This document shows, piece by piece, positions 8,051-18,114 of a stretch of 48,728 nt of DNA. Numbering within the stretch: the stretch's first letter is position 1; every line of letters starts with the position of its first letter. This DNA comes from an uncultured Collinsella sp. Lineage in GTDB: Bacteria > Actinomycetota > Coriobacteriia > Coriobacteriales > Coriobacteriaceae. The position numbers and the translations under genes are program-made. Below the pieces are notes generated by a model. It did not search any database and had not been told where the DNA came from. It worked only from the letters and a program-made list of their open reading frames with translations. The DNA is taken from NCBI GenBank assembly GCA_958438955.1, contig CAUBTS010000003.1:1-48728 (forward strand), in the 5' to 3' direction.

Positions 8051-10151
8051 CGATGAGGAAAAAGACCAGGTACGCGCTGCGTCCGACTTAGTCGCCATCG
8101 TGCAGGAAACGGTTGAGCTCAAGCCCCGCGGCCATGAGTTTTGGGGCTGCTGTCCCTTTCATGGCGAAAAGACGCCGTCCTTCCACATTATCCCCGCCAC
8201 GCAGGTGTGGCACTGCTTTGGTTGCGGCGAGGGTGGCGACGTCTTCACCTATATCATGAAGCGCGAGAACCTGAGCTTTCCCGAGTCAATCCGTTATTTG
8301 GCCGATCGCGCGGGTATTGAGCTGCACGACACCGGAGATCGCCGCGAGCGCGGTACCAAGCGTGCCCGAATCTACGATCTGTGCGCCGAGACCGCTCAGT
8401 TCTATCACACTATGCTTATGCGCGGTAAGGACGGCCGTCCGCGCGAGTACTTTGCCAGCCGCGGCATGGGCGGCGATGTCTGCCGCCGCTACTGTCTGGG
8501 CTTTGCACCGGGCCGTAACGCGCTGGTGTCACACCTGTCCCAGGCGGGTTTTACCCCGCAGGAGATGATTGACGCCAATGTTGCCGTGAGCCGCGGGCGC
8601 GGGCAGCTTGCCGACCGCTTCTACGACCGCGTGATGTTCCCCATCTTTGACGAGCAGGGTCACAACATTGCCTTTGGCGGTCGCATCATGGGCGACGGCC
8701 AACCCAAGTACCTCAATACCGCCGAGACGAGCGTGTTCCATAAAAAGCGAAACCTCTACGGATTTAATTGGGCCAAGGAGTTTATCGTCGCGCAGGATAC
8801 CGCCATCGTGGTGGAGGGCTATACCGACTGCATCGCCTGTTGGGAAGCGGGGATTAAAAACGTTGTCGCCACGCTGGGCACCGCGCTCACGGAGCATCAC
8901 GTCAAGACGCTCACTCGCTTTGCCAAGCGCATCGTGTATATGTTTGACGGCGATGCCGCCGGGCAAAAGGCCGCCCGTCGCGCGATTCAGTTTATCGAGC
9001 AGGATTCTATGGACCTGCGCTGCGTGGTGCTGCCCGACGGCAACGATCCCATGGAGTTCATCACGGCACATGGTGGGCAGGAGCTGCAGGCGCGCATCGA
9101 CGCTGCCGAGCCGCTTATGGACTTCGTGTACCGTTCGCTGCAGGAGTCGAGCGACATCAGCACGCCGGGCGGTCGAGCCAAGGCGCTGGAGGACGCTCTC
9201 ACGCTCATCTATCCGCTGCGCGATAGCTACATGATCGATACGTACTTTATTCAGATTGCCGATCTGTTGGGTTTGGATCTGGAGACCGTGCGCGCGAGCT
9301 CGGGCCGCGTGTTTCGCGACGTCGCCAAGCGCGAGGATGCGGAGCGCCGCCGCGAACAGAACTATGAACGCCAGCGGGCGCAGGCTGAGCGATCTGGTAG
9401 CGCGGGCGGTCGGTCGTCTGGTTCGCAGGGGACATCTCGTGGTGCTTGGGCATCGGGCGCGACTCCGGCCGTAGCGGCGCCGGTCGAGGAAGAACCGTAC
9501 GACTACGTCCCGCTCGATGCCTATGGCGCTGCACCAGTGGAGGTCGTTGACGACTTGCCGCCAATCGATGTGCCTGATGGTATGGGCGCCGTGCCTGCGG
9601 CTGATGGTTCGGGCGCACCGGCCGCGGCGGCGCCGATGGTTTTGACCGATCTAGAGCGCAAGTCCTTGGCAGGGGAGCGCGAGCTGCTGACCATGCTCAC
9701 GAGCTACCCCGACCTGTTCCGCACGTATGCCGACCGCATCTGCTCCATCGAGTGGGTTGACCCACGTCACGAGTCCATCGCATGGGCCGTTCTGGCAACG
9801 CCGCCGGGAACCGATCCTGCAGCCTGCATGGATGCGGCGCGCTCAGTGTGTCCCGATGCGGCAACGCTTGTGAGTGCCGGGCGCATCTCGGCGACGAGCA
9901 AGCACCCCACCGAGACGAACATCGTGTTTATGCTCGATACGCTCGAGCTCTACACCATCAAGCGTCGCATGCGTGCCGCACAGGCCAAGCTGCGCCAGGA
10001 CCGTTCGCTCGATGATGAGGCCCGTCGTGCGCTGACCGTGCAGGCCGCGCAGGACTCGCAGCGTCAGCGCGAACTGCAAAAGTCGATCGGCGGCGTGGCG
10101 GACCCGTTCCGTTTGATCGGCCTGGAGGCCGCAGGCACCGATCAAGCCTAG
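8043..10151 (+). CDS. dnaG: DNA primase
   Basis: DnaG makes the RNA primers for DNA replication. The 702-residue protein has the CHC2 zinc-binding domain (about 35-70: CCPFHGEKTPSFH, then HCFGCGEGG), the primase catalytic core and a TOPRIM domain with VVEGYTDCIACWEAG and MFDGDAAGQKAARRA. A low-complexity Ala/Gly/Pro-rich linker (about 440-530) then leads to a C-terminal helicase-binding domain of about 170 residues. Translation starts at a GTG (8043) overlapping the end of ribF. The neighbouring rpoD completes the conserved dnaG-rpoD pair. Confidence 0.96.
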   Translation: MISDEEKDQVRAASDLVAIVQETVELKPRGHEFWGCCPFHGEKTPSFHIIPATQVWHCFGCGEGGDVFTYIMKRENLSFPESIRYLADRAGIELHDTGDRRERGTKRARIYDLCAETAQFYHTMLMRGKDGRPREYFASRGMGGDVCRRYCLGFAPGRNALVSHLSQAGFTPQEMIDANVAVSRGRGQLADRFYDRVMFPIFDEQGHNIAFGGRIMGDGQPKYLNTAETSVFHKKRNLYGFNWAKEFIVAQDTAIVVEGYTDCIACWEAGIKNVVATLGTALTEHHVKTLTRFAKRIVYMFDGDAAGQKAARRAIQFIEQDSMDLRCVVLPDGNDPMEFITAHGGQELQARIDAAEPLMDFVYRSLQESSDISTPGGRAKALEDALTLIYPLRDSYMIDTYFIQIADLLGLDLETVRASSGRVFRDVAKREDAERRREQNYERQRAQAERSGSAGGRSSGSQGTSRGAWASGATPAVAAPVEEEPYDYVPLDAYGAAPVEVVDDLPPIDVPDGMGAVPAADGSGAPAAAAPMVLTDLERKSLAGERELLTMLTSYPDLFRTYADRICSIEWVDPRHESIAWAVLATPPGTDPAACMDAARSVCPDAATLVSAGRISATSKHPTETNIVFMLDTLELYTIKRRMRAAQAKLRQDRSLDDEARRALTVQAAQDSQRQRELQKSIGGVADPFRLIGLEAAGTDQA

Positions 10152-10261
10152 ATGTTGTGGTCAACCAGCGTATTCTCGCCTATATCCAGCCCTCTTTTTG
10201 GGTATAGACGTCAATGTGTGTGCTAAAGTATTGAGTCCTGTGGACTATGAAGGGAGAATCT

Positions 10262-11605
<1,344 letters not shown>

Positions 11606-11616
11606 TCAAGCAAGAG

Positions 11617-11650
11617 GCGCCCTCAAGCACATCCGCTTGAGGGCGCTTTC
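11617..11650 (+). terminator. Intrinsic terminator of rpoD
   Basis: A perfect 11-bp stem (GCGCCCTCAAG at 11617-11627 with its complement at 11636-11646) closes an 8-nt loop, 11 bp after the rpoD stop. The T-run is short (TTTC). This ends the rimP-rpoD block. Confidence 0.8.
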
Positions 11651-11658
11651 ATGTAGTC

Positions 11659-11703
11659 GTTGGGGACGTTCTTGAATGACTGGTCGTTTAAGAACGTCCC
11701 CAA
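11659..11703. repeat. Dispersed palindromic element, copy 1
   Basis: A long inverted repeat: GTTGGGGACGTTCTT (11659-11673) and its complement (11690-11703) around a 16-nt loop. The same arms occur at 39311-39355. It lies in a non-coding gap right after the rpoD terminator and has no T-run, so it looks like a small repetitive extragenic palindrome and not a terminator. Confidence 0.85.
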
Positions 11704-11735
11704 TGATTAGGTCGGAAAATTTCTTAAAAAAGTTC

Positions 11736-11763
11736 TTGCCCTGAGCTGATTCGTCCGTATAAT
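11736..11763 (+). promoter_or_regulatory. Promoter for the tRNA-Asn pair
   Basis: TTGCCC (11736-11741) and TATAAT (11758-11763) are separated by 16 bp, a good sigma-70 match, about 30 bp upstream of the first tRNA. The AT-rich stretch just before it could serve as an UP element. Confidence 0.7.
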
Positions 11764-11793
11764 AAACTTCGTTGCTTGAGAGCACGCACCTAT

Positions 11794-11868
11794 TCCTCGG
11801 TAGCTCAATGGTAGAGCACGCGGCTGTTAACCGCGCTGTTGTAGGTTCGAGTCCTACCCGGGGAGCCA
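11794..11868 (+). tRNA. tRNA-Asn (anticodon GTT), copy 1
   Basis: A 75-nt cloverleaf with encoded CCA. The acceptor stem is TCCTCGG with CCGGGGA, the anticodon loop is CTGTTAA (anticodon GTT) and the T-arm is GTAGG-TTCGAGT-CCTAC. It is identical to the copy 33 bp downstream. Confidence 0.97.
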
Positions 11869-11901
11869 GAATTTTCCAGCCCTTTCCGTTGGGCTTTAAA
11901 T

Positions 11902-11976
11902 TCCTCGGTAGCTCAATGGTAGAGCACGCGGCTGTTAACCGCGCTGTTGTAGGTTCGAGTCCTACCCGGGGAGCCA
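11902..11976 (+). tRNA. tRNA-Asn (anticodon GTT), copy 2
   Basis: Identical over all 75 nt to the copy at 11794. The two genes are probably one transcript from the upstream promoter and end at the terminator just downstream. Confidence 0.97.
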
Positions 11977-11982
11977 GGTTGT

Positions 11983-12012
11983 AAAACCCGTCGCTTATGC
12001 GGCGGGTTTTTT
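11983..12012 (+). terminator. Terminator of the tRNA-Asn transcript
   Basis: A stem of ACCCGTCGC with GCGGCGGGT (one T-G wobble) around a TTAT loop, followed by six T residues, starts a few bases after the second tRNA. This is a strong intrinsic terminator. Confidence 0.92.
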
Positions 12013-12108
12013 CATGACGCTATCGCCGTTCGCGAACGTTACCGTATCAACATTTCGTGTCGAGGATGTAATCCCGAGGCCCGCCACCTCAACATGGCGC
12101 GGTCGTTG

Positions 12109-12114
12109 TAGAAT
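12109..12114 (+). promoter_or_regulatory. Possible -10 element of the asp23-fakA operon
   Basis: TAGAAT, preceded by GTTG, lies about 57 bp upstream of the GTG start of the Asp23-like gene. No clear -35 box is seen. A 12-bp palindrome lies further upstream (12027-12038). Confidence 0.4.
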
Positions 12115-12171
12115 ATTGCAATGATTGCTCCCACGACATGGTGCCGCGAGCACCAAGAAAAGGAGATTCTT

Positions 12172-12528
12172 GTGTCTGAGACCATTAACGGCAGCCTGAG
12201 CGTCTCGAACGACGTTATTGCCGATATTGCCGGTTATGCCGCGATGACGTGCTATGGCGTCGTCGGTATGGCCGAGCAGCTCCAGGGCGCCGAGAGCGTG
12301 CGCCTGCTTGCCGGTCAGCGCCTCCGCAAGGGCGTGCTTGTCTCCGCCGACGAGGACGGCCTTACGGTCGATCTTCACGTTGTGCTCGAGAACGGCGTCA
12401 ACATGAAATCCGTCTGCCACAATCTTTCGAGCTCCGTTGCCTTCACCCTGCAGGAGGTCGCCCAGATCGATCCCGCCAGCCTTAAGATCGGCATCCATAT
12501 CGACGCGCTCAAGAGCCGTCTGAACTAG
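12172..12528 (+). CDS. Asp23/Gls24 family (YloU-like) protein
   Basis: This 118-residue protein belongs to the Asp23/Gls24 envelope-stress family by its pattern GSLSVSNDVIADIAGYAA at the N-terminus, followed by GVVGMA and the central VLVSADEDGLTVDLHVV strand region. Its biochemical role is poorly defined; Staphylococcus Asp23 is membrane-associated, and YloU-type members pair with the fatty acid kinase gene, as here. I start it at the GTG at 12172, 7 nt after AAAGGAG; the in-frame ATG at 12121 has no such site. It is followed after 27 bp by the fakA-like gene, which supports one operon. Confidence 0.88.
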   Translation: MSETINGSLSVSNDVIADIAGYAAMTCYGVVGMAEQLQGAESVRLLAGQRLRKGVLVSADEDGLTVDLHVVLENGVNMKSVCHNLSSSVAFTLQEVAQIDPASLKIGIHIDALKSRLN

Positions 12529-12555
12529 CATCCGAAAACGGAGATTCAAATACCC

Positions 12556-14217
12556 ATGATTGCAAAGACCATTCGCACCTGTTTTCCGATCGCTGCGGCT
12601 GCCGTTTCCGACAAGGCCGAGGAGATCAACAAGCTCAACGTCTTCCCCGTACCCGACGGCGACACCGGTACCAACATGTCGCTCACGCTTGCCTCGGTGA
12701 CCAAGGAGCTCTCCGCCCTTCCTGCCGACGCCGACATGGAAGCCATCGCCGGCGCCATCACCCACGGCTCCCTGATGGGTGCCCGCGGTAACTCTGGCGT
12801 TATCACGTCGCAGATTCTGCGCGGCGTGGCCGAGGGCCTTGTCTCTGCCGACGAGCCTATTACGTCCGCCAACATTGCCTTCGCCTTCCGTCGTGCCGTC
12901 AAGGTTGCCTTCCAGGCTGTCCGCAAGCCCATCGAGGGCACGATCCTCACGGTCCTGCGCGATGTCTCGACCAAGGCCGATGAGTGCGAAAAGAAGAAGT
13001 TCTCGGCCGAGGACGCGCTCGATGCCATCGTCGTCGAGGCCTACCAGTCCGTCGCTCGCACGCCCGACCTGCTGCCCGTTCTGAAGGAGAACGGCGTGGT
13101 CGACTCCGGCGCCTTTGGCTTTGCTATTTTCCTTGAGAACTTTGTTGCCGCCGCTCTTGGCCGCAGCACCGTGGTCGAGGATTTCTCCGCCACGTTTGAT
13201 TCTGCCGGCTCTGCCCGCGATGCGGCCCTCGGTCGCGTTGAGATCGAGGCCAACGATGACTGGGAGGGCTCGGAGTTCCGCTACTGCAACGAGTTCCTCT
13301 TTAAGGCCGACGCCCCGTTTGACGAGGACGAGTGCCTTAAGTTCCTGGGCTCCATGGGCGACTGTGAGCTGCTCGTGGGCGCCTACCCCAACTACAAGAT
13401 CCACGTGCACTCCAACACCCCCAACCTGGTGCTCGAGCACATGCTGCAGCTCGGTCAGATCTATGAGGTCTTTATCCACAACATGGAGATGGAGGCCCAC
13501 GACCGTACCGCTAAGATTCACGAGGACCAGGAAAAGGCCGCCGAGCCCGCCAAGGCGCTGGGCTTTGTCGCCGTTGCCGCCGGTTCTGGCGAGGCCGACA
13601 TCCTCAAGTCCCTCGGCGTCGACGTGATCGTGTCGGGTGGCCAGACCATGAACCCCTCGACTGCAGACCTGCTGGGCGCGGTGGACCAGGTCAACGCGAC
13701 CTCAGTCATCATTCTGCCCAACAACGGTAACATCCGCATGGCTGCCGAGGCTGCCGCTTCTGCCTGCACTGACAAGAAGGTTGCCGTCGTTCCCACCAAG
13801 ACCGTTCCGCAGGCCTTCTCCGCGCTGTTCGCGGTCCTGCCCGATTCCGAGCTCGAGGATGCCGTTGCCGCTATGGTCGACGCCATCAGCGAGGTCCGCG
13901 ATGGCGAGGTCACCCGCGCCGTGCGCGACTCCAGCGCTTCCGACGGCTCGCCGATTCACTCCGGTGATGTCATGGGCATCATTGCCGGCTCCATCGACGT
14001 GGTCGGTTCCGACGTGAAGCAGGTCACGCTCGACTGCATCAACCGCATGCAGGAGGAAGAGGAGGGCGACGCGCTGACGATTCTGGCCGGCGAGGAGCTG
14101 TCCGATGAGGCCTTCCAGGAGATCGTCGACGCTATCGAGGAGGCTCAGCCCGATCTGGAGATTGACGCCCATCGTGGCGAGCAGCCGCTCTATCCCGTGA
14201 TCTTCTCGATCGAGTAG
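12556..14217 (+). CDS. fakA: DAK2/DhaL-domain fatty acid kinase, FakA (YloV)-like
   Basis: The 553-residue product starts with a DhaL/DAK2 kinase domain (about 1-200) carrying the Mg-ADP-binding motif FPVPDGDTGTNMSLTL and the conserved HGSLMGARGNSGVI stretch. The remaining part matches the FakA/YloV architecture, including NPSTADLLGAVDQVNATSVIILPNNGN. FakA phosphorylates fatty acids bound to a DegV-type FakB protein, allowing use of exogenous fatty acids; no FakB gene is visible here. The kinase assignment follows from the family, not a measured activity. It lies between the Asp23-like gene and recG, as in many Firmicutes. Confidence 0.88.
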   Translation: MIAKTIRTCFPIAAAAVSDKAEEINKLNVFPVPDGDTGTNMSLTLASVTKELSALPADADMEAIAGAITHGSLMGARGNSGVITSQILRGVAEGLVSADEPITSANIAFAFRRAVKVAFQAVRKPIEGTILTVLRDVSTKADECEKKKFSAEDALDAIVVEAYQSVARTPDLLPVLKENGVVDSGAFGFAIFLENFVAAALGRSTVVEDFSATFDSAGSARDAALGRVEIEANDDWEGSEFRYCNEFLFKADAPFDEDECLKFLGSMGDCELLVGAYPNYKIHVHSNTPNLVLEHMLQLGQIYEVFIHNMEMEAHDRTAKIHEDQEKAAEPAKALGFVAVAAGSGEADILKSLGVDVIVSGGQTMNPSTADLLGAVDQVNATSVIILPNNGNIRMAAEAAASACTDKKVAVVPTKTVPQAFSALFAVLPDSELEDAVAAMVDAISEVRDGEVTRAVRDSSASDGSPIHSGDVMGIIAGSIDVVGSDVKQVTLDCINRMQEEEEGDALTILAGEELSDEAFQEIVDAIEEAQPDLEIDAHRGEQPLYPVIFSIE

Positions 14218-14227
14218 GCAACTGCCC

Positions 14228-16405
14228 ATGTCCGAGCTGTGCTCCGTGCCGCGCGTCTCGGAGCGCTTTGCCCAGAGCAATGCGCTCGACGAGGATATCG
14301 CGCGACTCAAATATGTTTCGGGTAAACGTGAGGAGGCCCTTCGCCGTCTGGGAATTCGGACGGTGGGGGACCTCCTTCTCCATATCCCTCATCGATACCT
14401 CGACTTTACCCGTTCTTGGTCTATCGAGATGGCGCCCATCGGTACCGTGTGCACCATCATCGCCACGGTCGACCGTATCGTCCAAAAGCAGCCGCGTCCG
14501 CGCATGCAGGTGACTGAGGTCTCACTTGTTGACGAGGCGGGCGTGCTGCAGGTCGCCTTTTTCCGCCAGCCCTGGATTGCCCAGCAGCTTAAGCAGGGCG
14601 ACCGCCTGGCCGTGATGGGCAAGGTCGAGTTTGCCTACGGTTTTAAGCAGATGGCCTCGCCCCACTTTGAAAAGCTCGAGGACGGGCGCGCCGCAGGCAC
14701 CATTCTGCCGGTCCATTACGTGAGCGATGGCGTGAGCCAGGCGTGGATGCGCCGCATCGTAAGCGGCGCGCTCGAGGTCGTCGGCAATCCGTTCGATCCG
14801 ATTCCCGCGCCGCTGCGCGCAAAGCGGAAGCTCATGAGCAATGCCCGCGCGTTGCGTTCGATCCACTTTCCCTCGAGCATGGCTGAGCGCGACATCGCAC
14901 GCCGGCGTCTTGCCTACGAGGAGTGCCTCTACCTGCAGCTGGCGCTGCGTCTGCGCAACGACGGCGGCCTGGTCGATGTGGTGCCCTATGCCCACACTGC
15001 GGGCGAGCATCTGGGCGCGCTTAAACAGGCCCTTCCGTTTTCGCTGAGCGACGAGCAGGAGGCCGCATTCCAAGACATCCTGCATGACATGTGCGATGGC
15101 GGGCGCGTGATGAACCGTCTGCTGCTGGGCGATGTCGGTACCGGTAAGACCGCCGTTGCCGCCTGCGCGCTGGCTGTGGCTGCCGATAGCGGCACGCAGG
15201 CCTGCGTTATGGCGCCCACGGGCGTGCTGGCGCGCCAATATGCCGATAAGACCGGCCCTCTGCTCTCGCAGGCCGGCATGTCCTGGGCGCTTCTGACGGG
15301 CGCCACGCCGGCCGCAGAGCGCGAGCGCATCCATGCCCAGCTGGAATCGGGCGAGCTTGACGTGCTCTTTGGCACCCATGCGGTGCTTTCGGATAACGTT
15401 GCGTTCAAGCATCTGTCGCTTGTTGTCATCGACGAGCAGCACCGCTTTGGCGTTGGCCAGCGCAACGCCCTACGCGCGAAGGGCCCCGGTGCCGATCTGC
15501 TCGTTATGACGGCAACGCCCATCCCGCGTACGCTGGCGCTTTCGGTCTACGGCGATCTGGATACGAGCATCATCCGCCATCGGCCCGTCTCTGGCGCTGG
15601 CGTGTCGACACGCGTGCTCACCGAGTCGAGCCGCGACCTCGCCTATGGCGCCATCCGCGAAGCGCATGAAAAAGGTCAGCAGGCCTACGTGATTTGCCCG
15701 CTCGTGGAGCCGAGTGACTCGGCCGATGAGCTGGAAGACGTGCCCGGTATTGCCCGCGACGACGAGGGCCGCGTGACGGTCCCCGTGCCGCTGCATGATA
15801 CGGCGACCGAGCTCGACCGCCTGCGTCTGGCGCTGCCGGGTCTCACTATCGAGCGCCTCCACGGCCGCATGCCAGCGGGGGAGAAGGACCAGGTTATCGA
15901 TGCCTTCAAGCGTGGCGAGATTGACGTGCTTGTCTCGACTACGGTGGTCGAGGTGGGCGTTGACGTGCCCAACGCCACCGTCATGGTCATCGAGAACGGC
16001 GAGCGCTTTGGTTTGGCTGCCCTGCACCAGCTGCGCGGCCGCGTGGGCCGTGGCGGCGTGTCGGGCACGTGCCTGGTCATGACGCACTCCAAGGGCAACG
16101 GCGGCGCATCGGCGGCGCAAGATCGTCTGCAATCGCTCGAAAAAACCTCGGATGGCTTTACGCTCGCCCAGATGGACCTGCGCCTGCGCCATGAGGGCGA
16201 AATCCTGGGTTATCGCCAGCATGGTGGTGTGACCCTGCGCTTTGTCGACCTGGATGCCGACGAGGAACTGATCGAGTGGGCCCATTTGGACGCGGTCGAG
16301 CTCTTGCGGTATGCTTGCACCCTTGACTCCGTGGCGACGCGCCCCCTGCGCGATGCGGTCGCCATGCGATATCGACACATTTTTAAGGAGGTCAGCGGAG
16401 GATGA
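14228..16405 (+). CDS. recG: ATP-dependent DNA helicase RecG
   Basis: RecG remodels stalled replication forks and branch-migrates Holliday junctions. The 725-residue protein has the N-terminal wedge/OB-fold region, Walker A GDVGTGKTAVA, the DEQH box (VIDEQHRFGVGQR), MTATPIPRTLAL, and the late motifs LHGRMPAGEKD, VVEVGVDVPNATVM and LHQLRGRVGRGG. Its length is slightly above the usual 680-700. It starts 10 bp after fakA, and its last codon overlaps the rsmD start by 4 bp. Confidence 0.96.
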   Translation: MSELCSVPRVSERFAQSNALDEDIARLKYVSGKREEALRRLGIRTVGDLLLHIPHRYLDFTRSWSIEMAPIGTVCTIIATVDRIVQKQPRPRMQVTEVSLVDEAGVLQVAFFRQPWIAQQLKQGDRLAVMGKVEFAYGFKQMASPHFEKLEDGRAAGTILPVHYVSDGVSQAWMRRIVSGALEVVGNPFDPIPAPLRAKRKLMSNARALRSIHFPSSMAERDIARRRLAYEECLYLQLALRLRNDGGLVDVVPYAHTAGEHLGALKQALPFSLSDEQEAAFQDILHDMCDGGRVMNRLLLGDVGTGKTAVAACALAVAADSGTQACVMAPTGVLARQYADKTGPLLSQAGMSWALLTGATPAAERERIHAQLESGELDVLFGTHAVLSDNVAFKHLSLVVIDEQHRFGVGQRNALRAKGPGADLLVMTATPIPRTLALSVYGDLDTSIIRHRPVSGAGVSTRVLTESSRDLAYGAIREAHEKGQQAYVICPLVEPSDSADELEDVPGIARDDEGRVTVPVPLHDTATELDRLRLALPGLTIERLHGRMPAGEKDQVIDAFKRGEIDVLVSTTVVEVGVDVPNATVMVIENGERFGLAALHQLRGRVGRGGVSGTCLVMTHSKGNGGASAAQDRLQSLEKTSDGFTLAQMDLRLRHEGEILGYRQHGGVTLRFVDLDADEELIEWAHLDAVELLRYACTLDSVATRPLRDAVAMRYRHIFKEVSGG

Positions 16406-17058
16406 GAATCATCGGCGGCGAATGGCGCGGTCGTAAAATCGAGGAGCCCCGTGGTCGCGATGTCACCCGCCCCACGACTGATCGCGTGCGCGAGGCGTGC
16501 GCATCTATGATCATGTCGGCATTCGATTTCGATTTGGACGAGGTTCGTGTGCTGGACGCCTTTGGCGGCTCCGGTGCCTTAGGGTTAGAGATGCTCTCTC
16601 GTGGGGCCCGCTCGCTCACGACGTTTGAGATCGATCGCAACGCCGCGCGGCTCATTACCAAGAATATCGAGTCGCTCTGCCGTGACCGTGCGCGTTGGCG
16701 CGTGGTCACGGGCGACATGCTGACGAGTGCCTCACGCGGTCGTGTACCGGGCGGCCCCTTTGATCTGGTCCTGCTCGACCCGCCCTATGCTTTTGGTGCC
16801 GAGCCGGTCGAGGAGCTGCTGCAGGACCTGGCCCAGCAGGGTTTGCTTGCACCTGACGCTTATGCCCTGTTTGAGCATGCCGCCGCCGATGCGGGCGCGC
16901 ATCCGGCAGACTTTGAGACTGTACGTGAGAAGCGCTACGGCATTACCTCGGTCGACCTGCTTCGTTGGGTCGGCGATGACGATGGTGAGGGCGATAGCGC
17001 CGGCACCGATACTGACAACAACGATGCCACGACGTTTCAGGAGGATGCTCATGAGTGA
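16402..17058 (+). CDS. rsmD: 16S rRNA (guanine(966)-N2)-methyltransferase RsmD
   Basis: The 218-residue protein has the RsmD start MRIIGGEWRGRKIEEP, the SAM-binding motif DAFGGSGALGLEMLSRGA and the catalytic motif LLDPPYAFG. RsmD methylates G966 of 16S rRNA in assembled 30S subunits. The C-terminal tail (last 25 residues) is acidic and Asp/Thr/Asn-rich, longer than typical and probably disordered. AAGGAGG lies about 8 nt upstream of the ATG, within the end of recG. It overlaps coaD by 8 bp; rsmD-coaD is a conserved pair. Confidence 0.95.
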   Translation: MRIIGGEWRGRKIEEPRGRDVTRPTTDRVREACASMIMSAFDFDLDEVRVLDAFGGSGALGLEMLSRGARSLTTFEIDRNAARLITKNIESLCRDRARWRVVTGDMLTSASRGRVPGGPFDLVLLDPPYAFGAEPVEELLQDLAQQGLLAPDAYALFEHAAADAGAHPADFETVREKRYGITSVDLLRWVGDDDGEGDSAGTDTDNNDATTFQEDAHE

Positions 17059-17548
17059 CACCATCAATCGCGTGATCGTCCCGGGCACCTTTGATCCCAT
17101 CACGTTTGGCCATATCGATGTGATCCGCCGCGCCCGCCGCATCTTTCCCAGCGTGATCGTCGCTGTTGCAGAGTCGCAGGGTAAAAACGGTGTGGGCACC
17201 ACGTTTACGCTCGATGAGCGCGTGGCGCTGGCCCGCGAGGCGCTCGGTGATATCGACGGCGTTGAGGTCCTGCCCTTTACCGGCCTCTTGGTCGACTTCG
17301 CTCGTGAGCAGGGGGCGGGGGCCGTGGTCAAGGGCCTGCGCGCCATGACCGACTTTGAGTACGAGCTGCAGCAGGCCGACCTCAACTATCGCTTGGATAA
17401 CGAGCTGGAGTCCATCTTTGTCATGAGCGCGCCGCAGTACGGCTATATCTCGAGCTCGGTTGTTCGCCAGATCGCCTCGCTCGGTAGTGACGTGTCGACG
17501 TTTGTCCCGTCCAACGTGGTCGAAGCGCTCAAACATCGCTTTTCGTGA
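17051..17548 (+). CDS. coaD: Phosphopantetheine adenylyltransferase
   Basis: CoaD catalyses the fourth step of coenzyme A synthesis, transferring AMP to 4'-phosphopantetheine. The 165-residue protein has the nucleotidyltransferase motif PGTFDPITFGHIDVI near its N-terminus, KGLRAMTDFEYE in the middle and the ISSSVVRQIASLG signature near the C-terminus. I choose the ATG at 17051, about 6 nt after AGGAGG; another in-frame ATG at 17045 overlaps the ribosome-binding site. The reading frame is open far upstream inside rsmD, but that part is not coding. Confidence 0.96.
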   Translation: MSDTINRVIVPGTFDPITFGHIDVIRRARRIFPSVIVAVAESQGKNGVGTTFTLDERVALAREALGDIDGVEVLPFTGLLVDFAREQGAGAVVKGLRAMTDFEYELQQADLNYRLDNELESIFVMSAPQYGYISSSVVRQIASLGSDVSTFVPSNVVEALKHRFS

Positions 17549-17616
17549 CGTTTCTTATTGCCTGGTGGCATGTGGTAAACTAGCACGATGATATGTTACC
17601 TATGAAAGGAGACCGG

Positions 17617-18114
17617 ATGCCGGGCGAGAATTTTCCTGGCGATAGGATCGTCAGCTTGGTCGATGAGCTCGAAGGGCTGATCGAGGAAGCCAAGCCGCCT
17701 TTCGGCAAGAACGCTCAGTTCAAGGTCATCGACGCCGACGTGTTCTTCAACATCCTCGACGAGATCCGCATGAGCTATCCCGAGGAGTGGCAGAAGTCCC
17801 GCCGTATCCTTAAGGAGCGCGAGGAGCTCATGGCTTCTGCCGCCGCTCAGGCCGATTCCATCATCGCCGACGCTCAGCAGCAGGCCCTCACCATTGCCGG
17901 TGAGCAGGAGATCGTCCGCCTTGCGCAGCAGCAGGCCGACGACATCCGCGATCGTGCCCAGCAGTACGAGCGCGAGACGCGTTATGCTGCCGAGGACTAC
18001 GCAGAGCAGGTCTTTACGCACCTGGAGGAGAACCTCAAGAGCCTGACCGGCACCGTTACCCGTTGCCGTCAGCAGCTCAACGAGGGTGCCGCCCAGCAGA
18101 ATGGTCAGTGGTAA
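17617..18114 (+). CDS. DivIVA-like coiled-coil protein
   Basis: This 165-residue protein has no membrane segment. Residues 10-55 form a short ordered N-terminus (VSLVDELEGLIEEAK, then VIDADVFFNILDEIR), and residues 60-150 are a long Gln/Ala/Glu-rich coiled coil. The design resembles DivIVA/GpsB-type cell-division scaffolds and the short ATPase-like proteins annotated near coaD-yceD in Gram-positives, but there is no catalytic motif. The start is the ATG at 17617 with AAAGGAG just upstream. It overlaps the next gene by one base (TAATG), so both are probably one transcript. The specific role is unknown. Confidence 0.7.
   Translation: MPGENFPGDRIVSLVDELEGLIEEAKPPFGKNAQFKVIDADVFFNILDEIRMSYPEEWQKSRRILKEREELMASAAAQADSIIADAQQQALTIAGEQEIVRLAQQQADDIRDRAQQYERETRYAAEDYAEQVFTHLEENLKSLTGTVTRCRQQLNEGAAQQNGQW

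Noticed and set aside
10200..10205. GGGTAT before rpoD as a second SigB-type promoter
   Set aside because: No GTTT-like box at 12-15 bp upstream.
11794..11976. Possible CRISPR or direct-repeat array
   Set aside because: The 75-bp repeat folds as a tRNA-Asn cloverleaf; only two copies.
11772..11984. Open frame across the two tRNA-Asn genes with a repeated peptide
   Set aside because: The repeat is just the two identical tRNA genes read as protein.
12027..12038. 12-bp palindrome CGTTCGCGAACG upstream of the Asp23-like gene
   Set aside because: Short, single copy, and expected by chance in GC-rich DNA; no partner site nearby.
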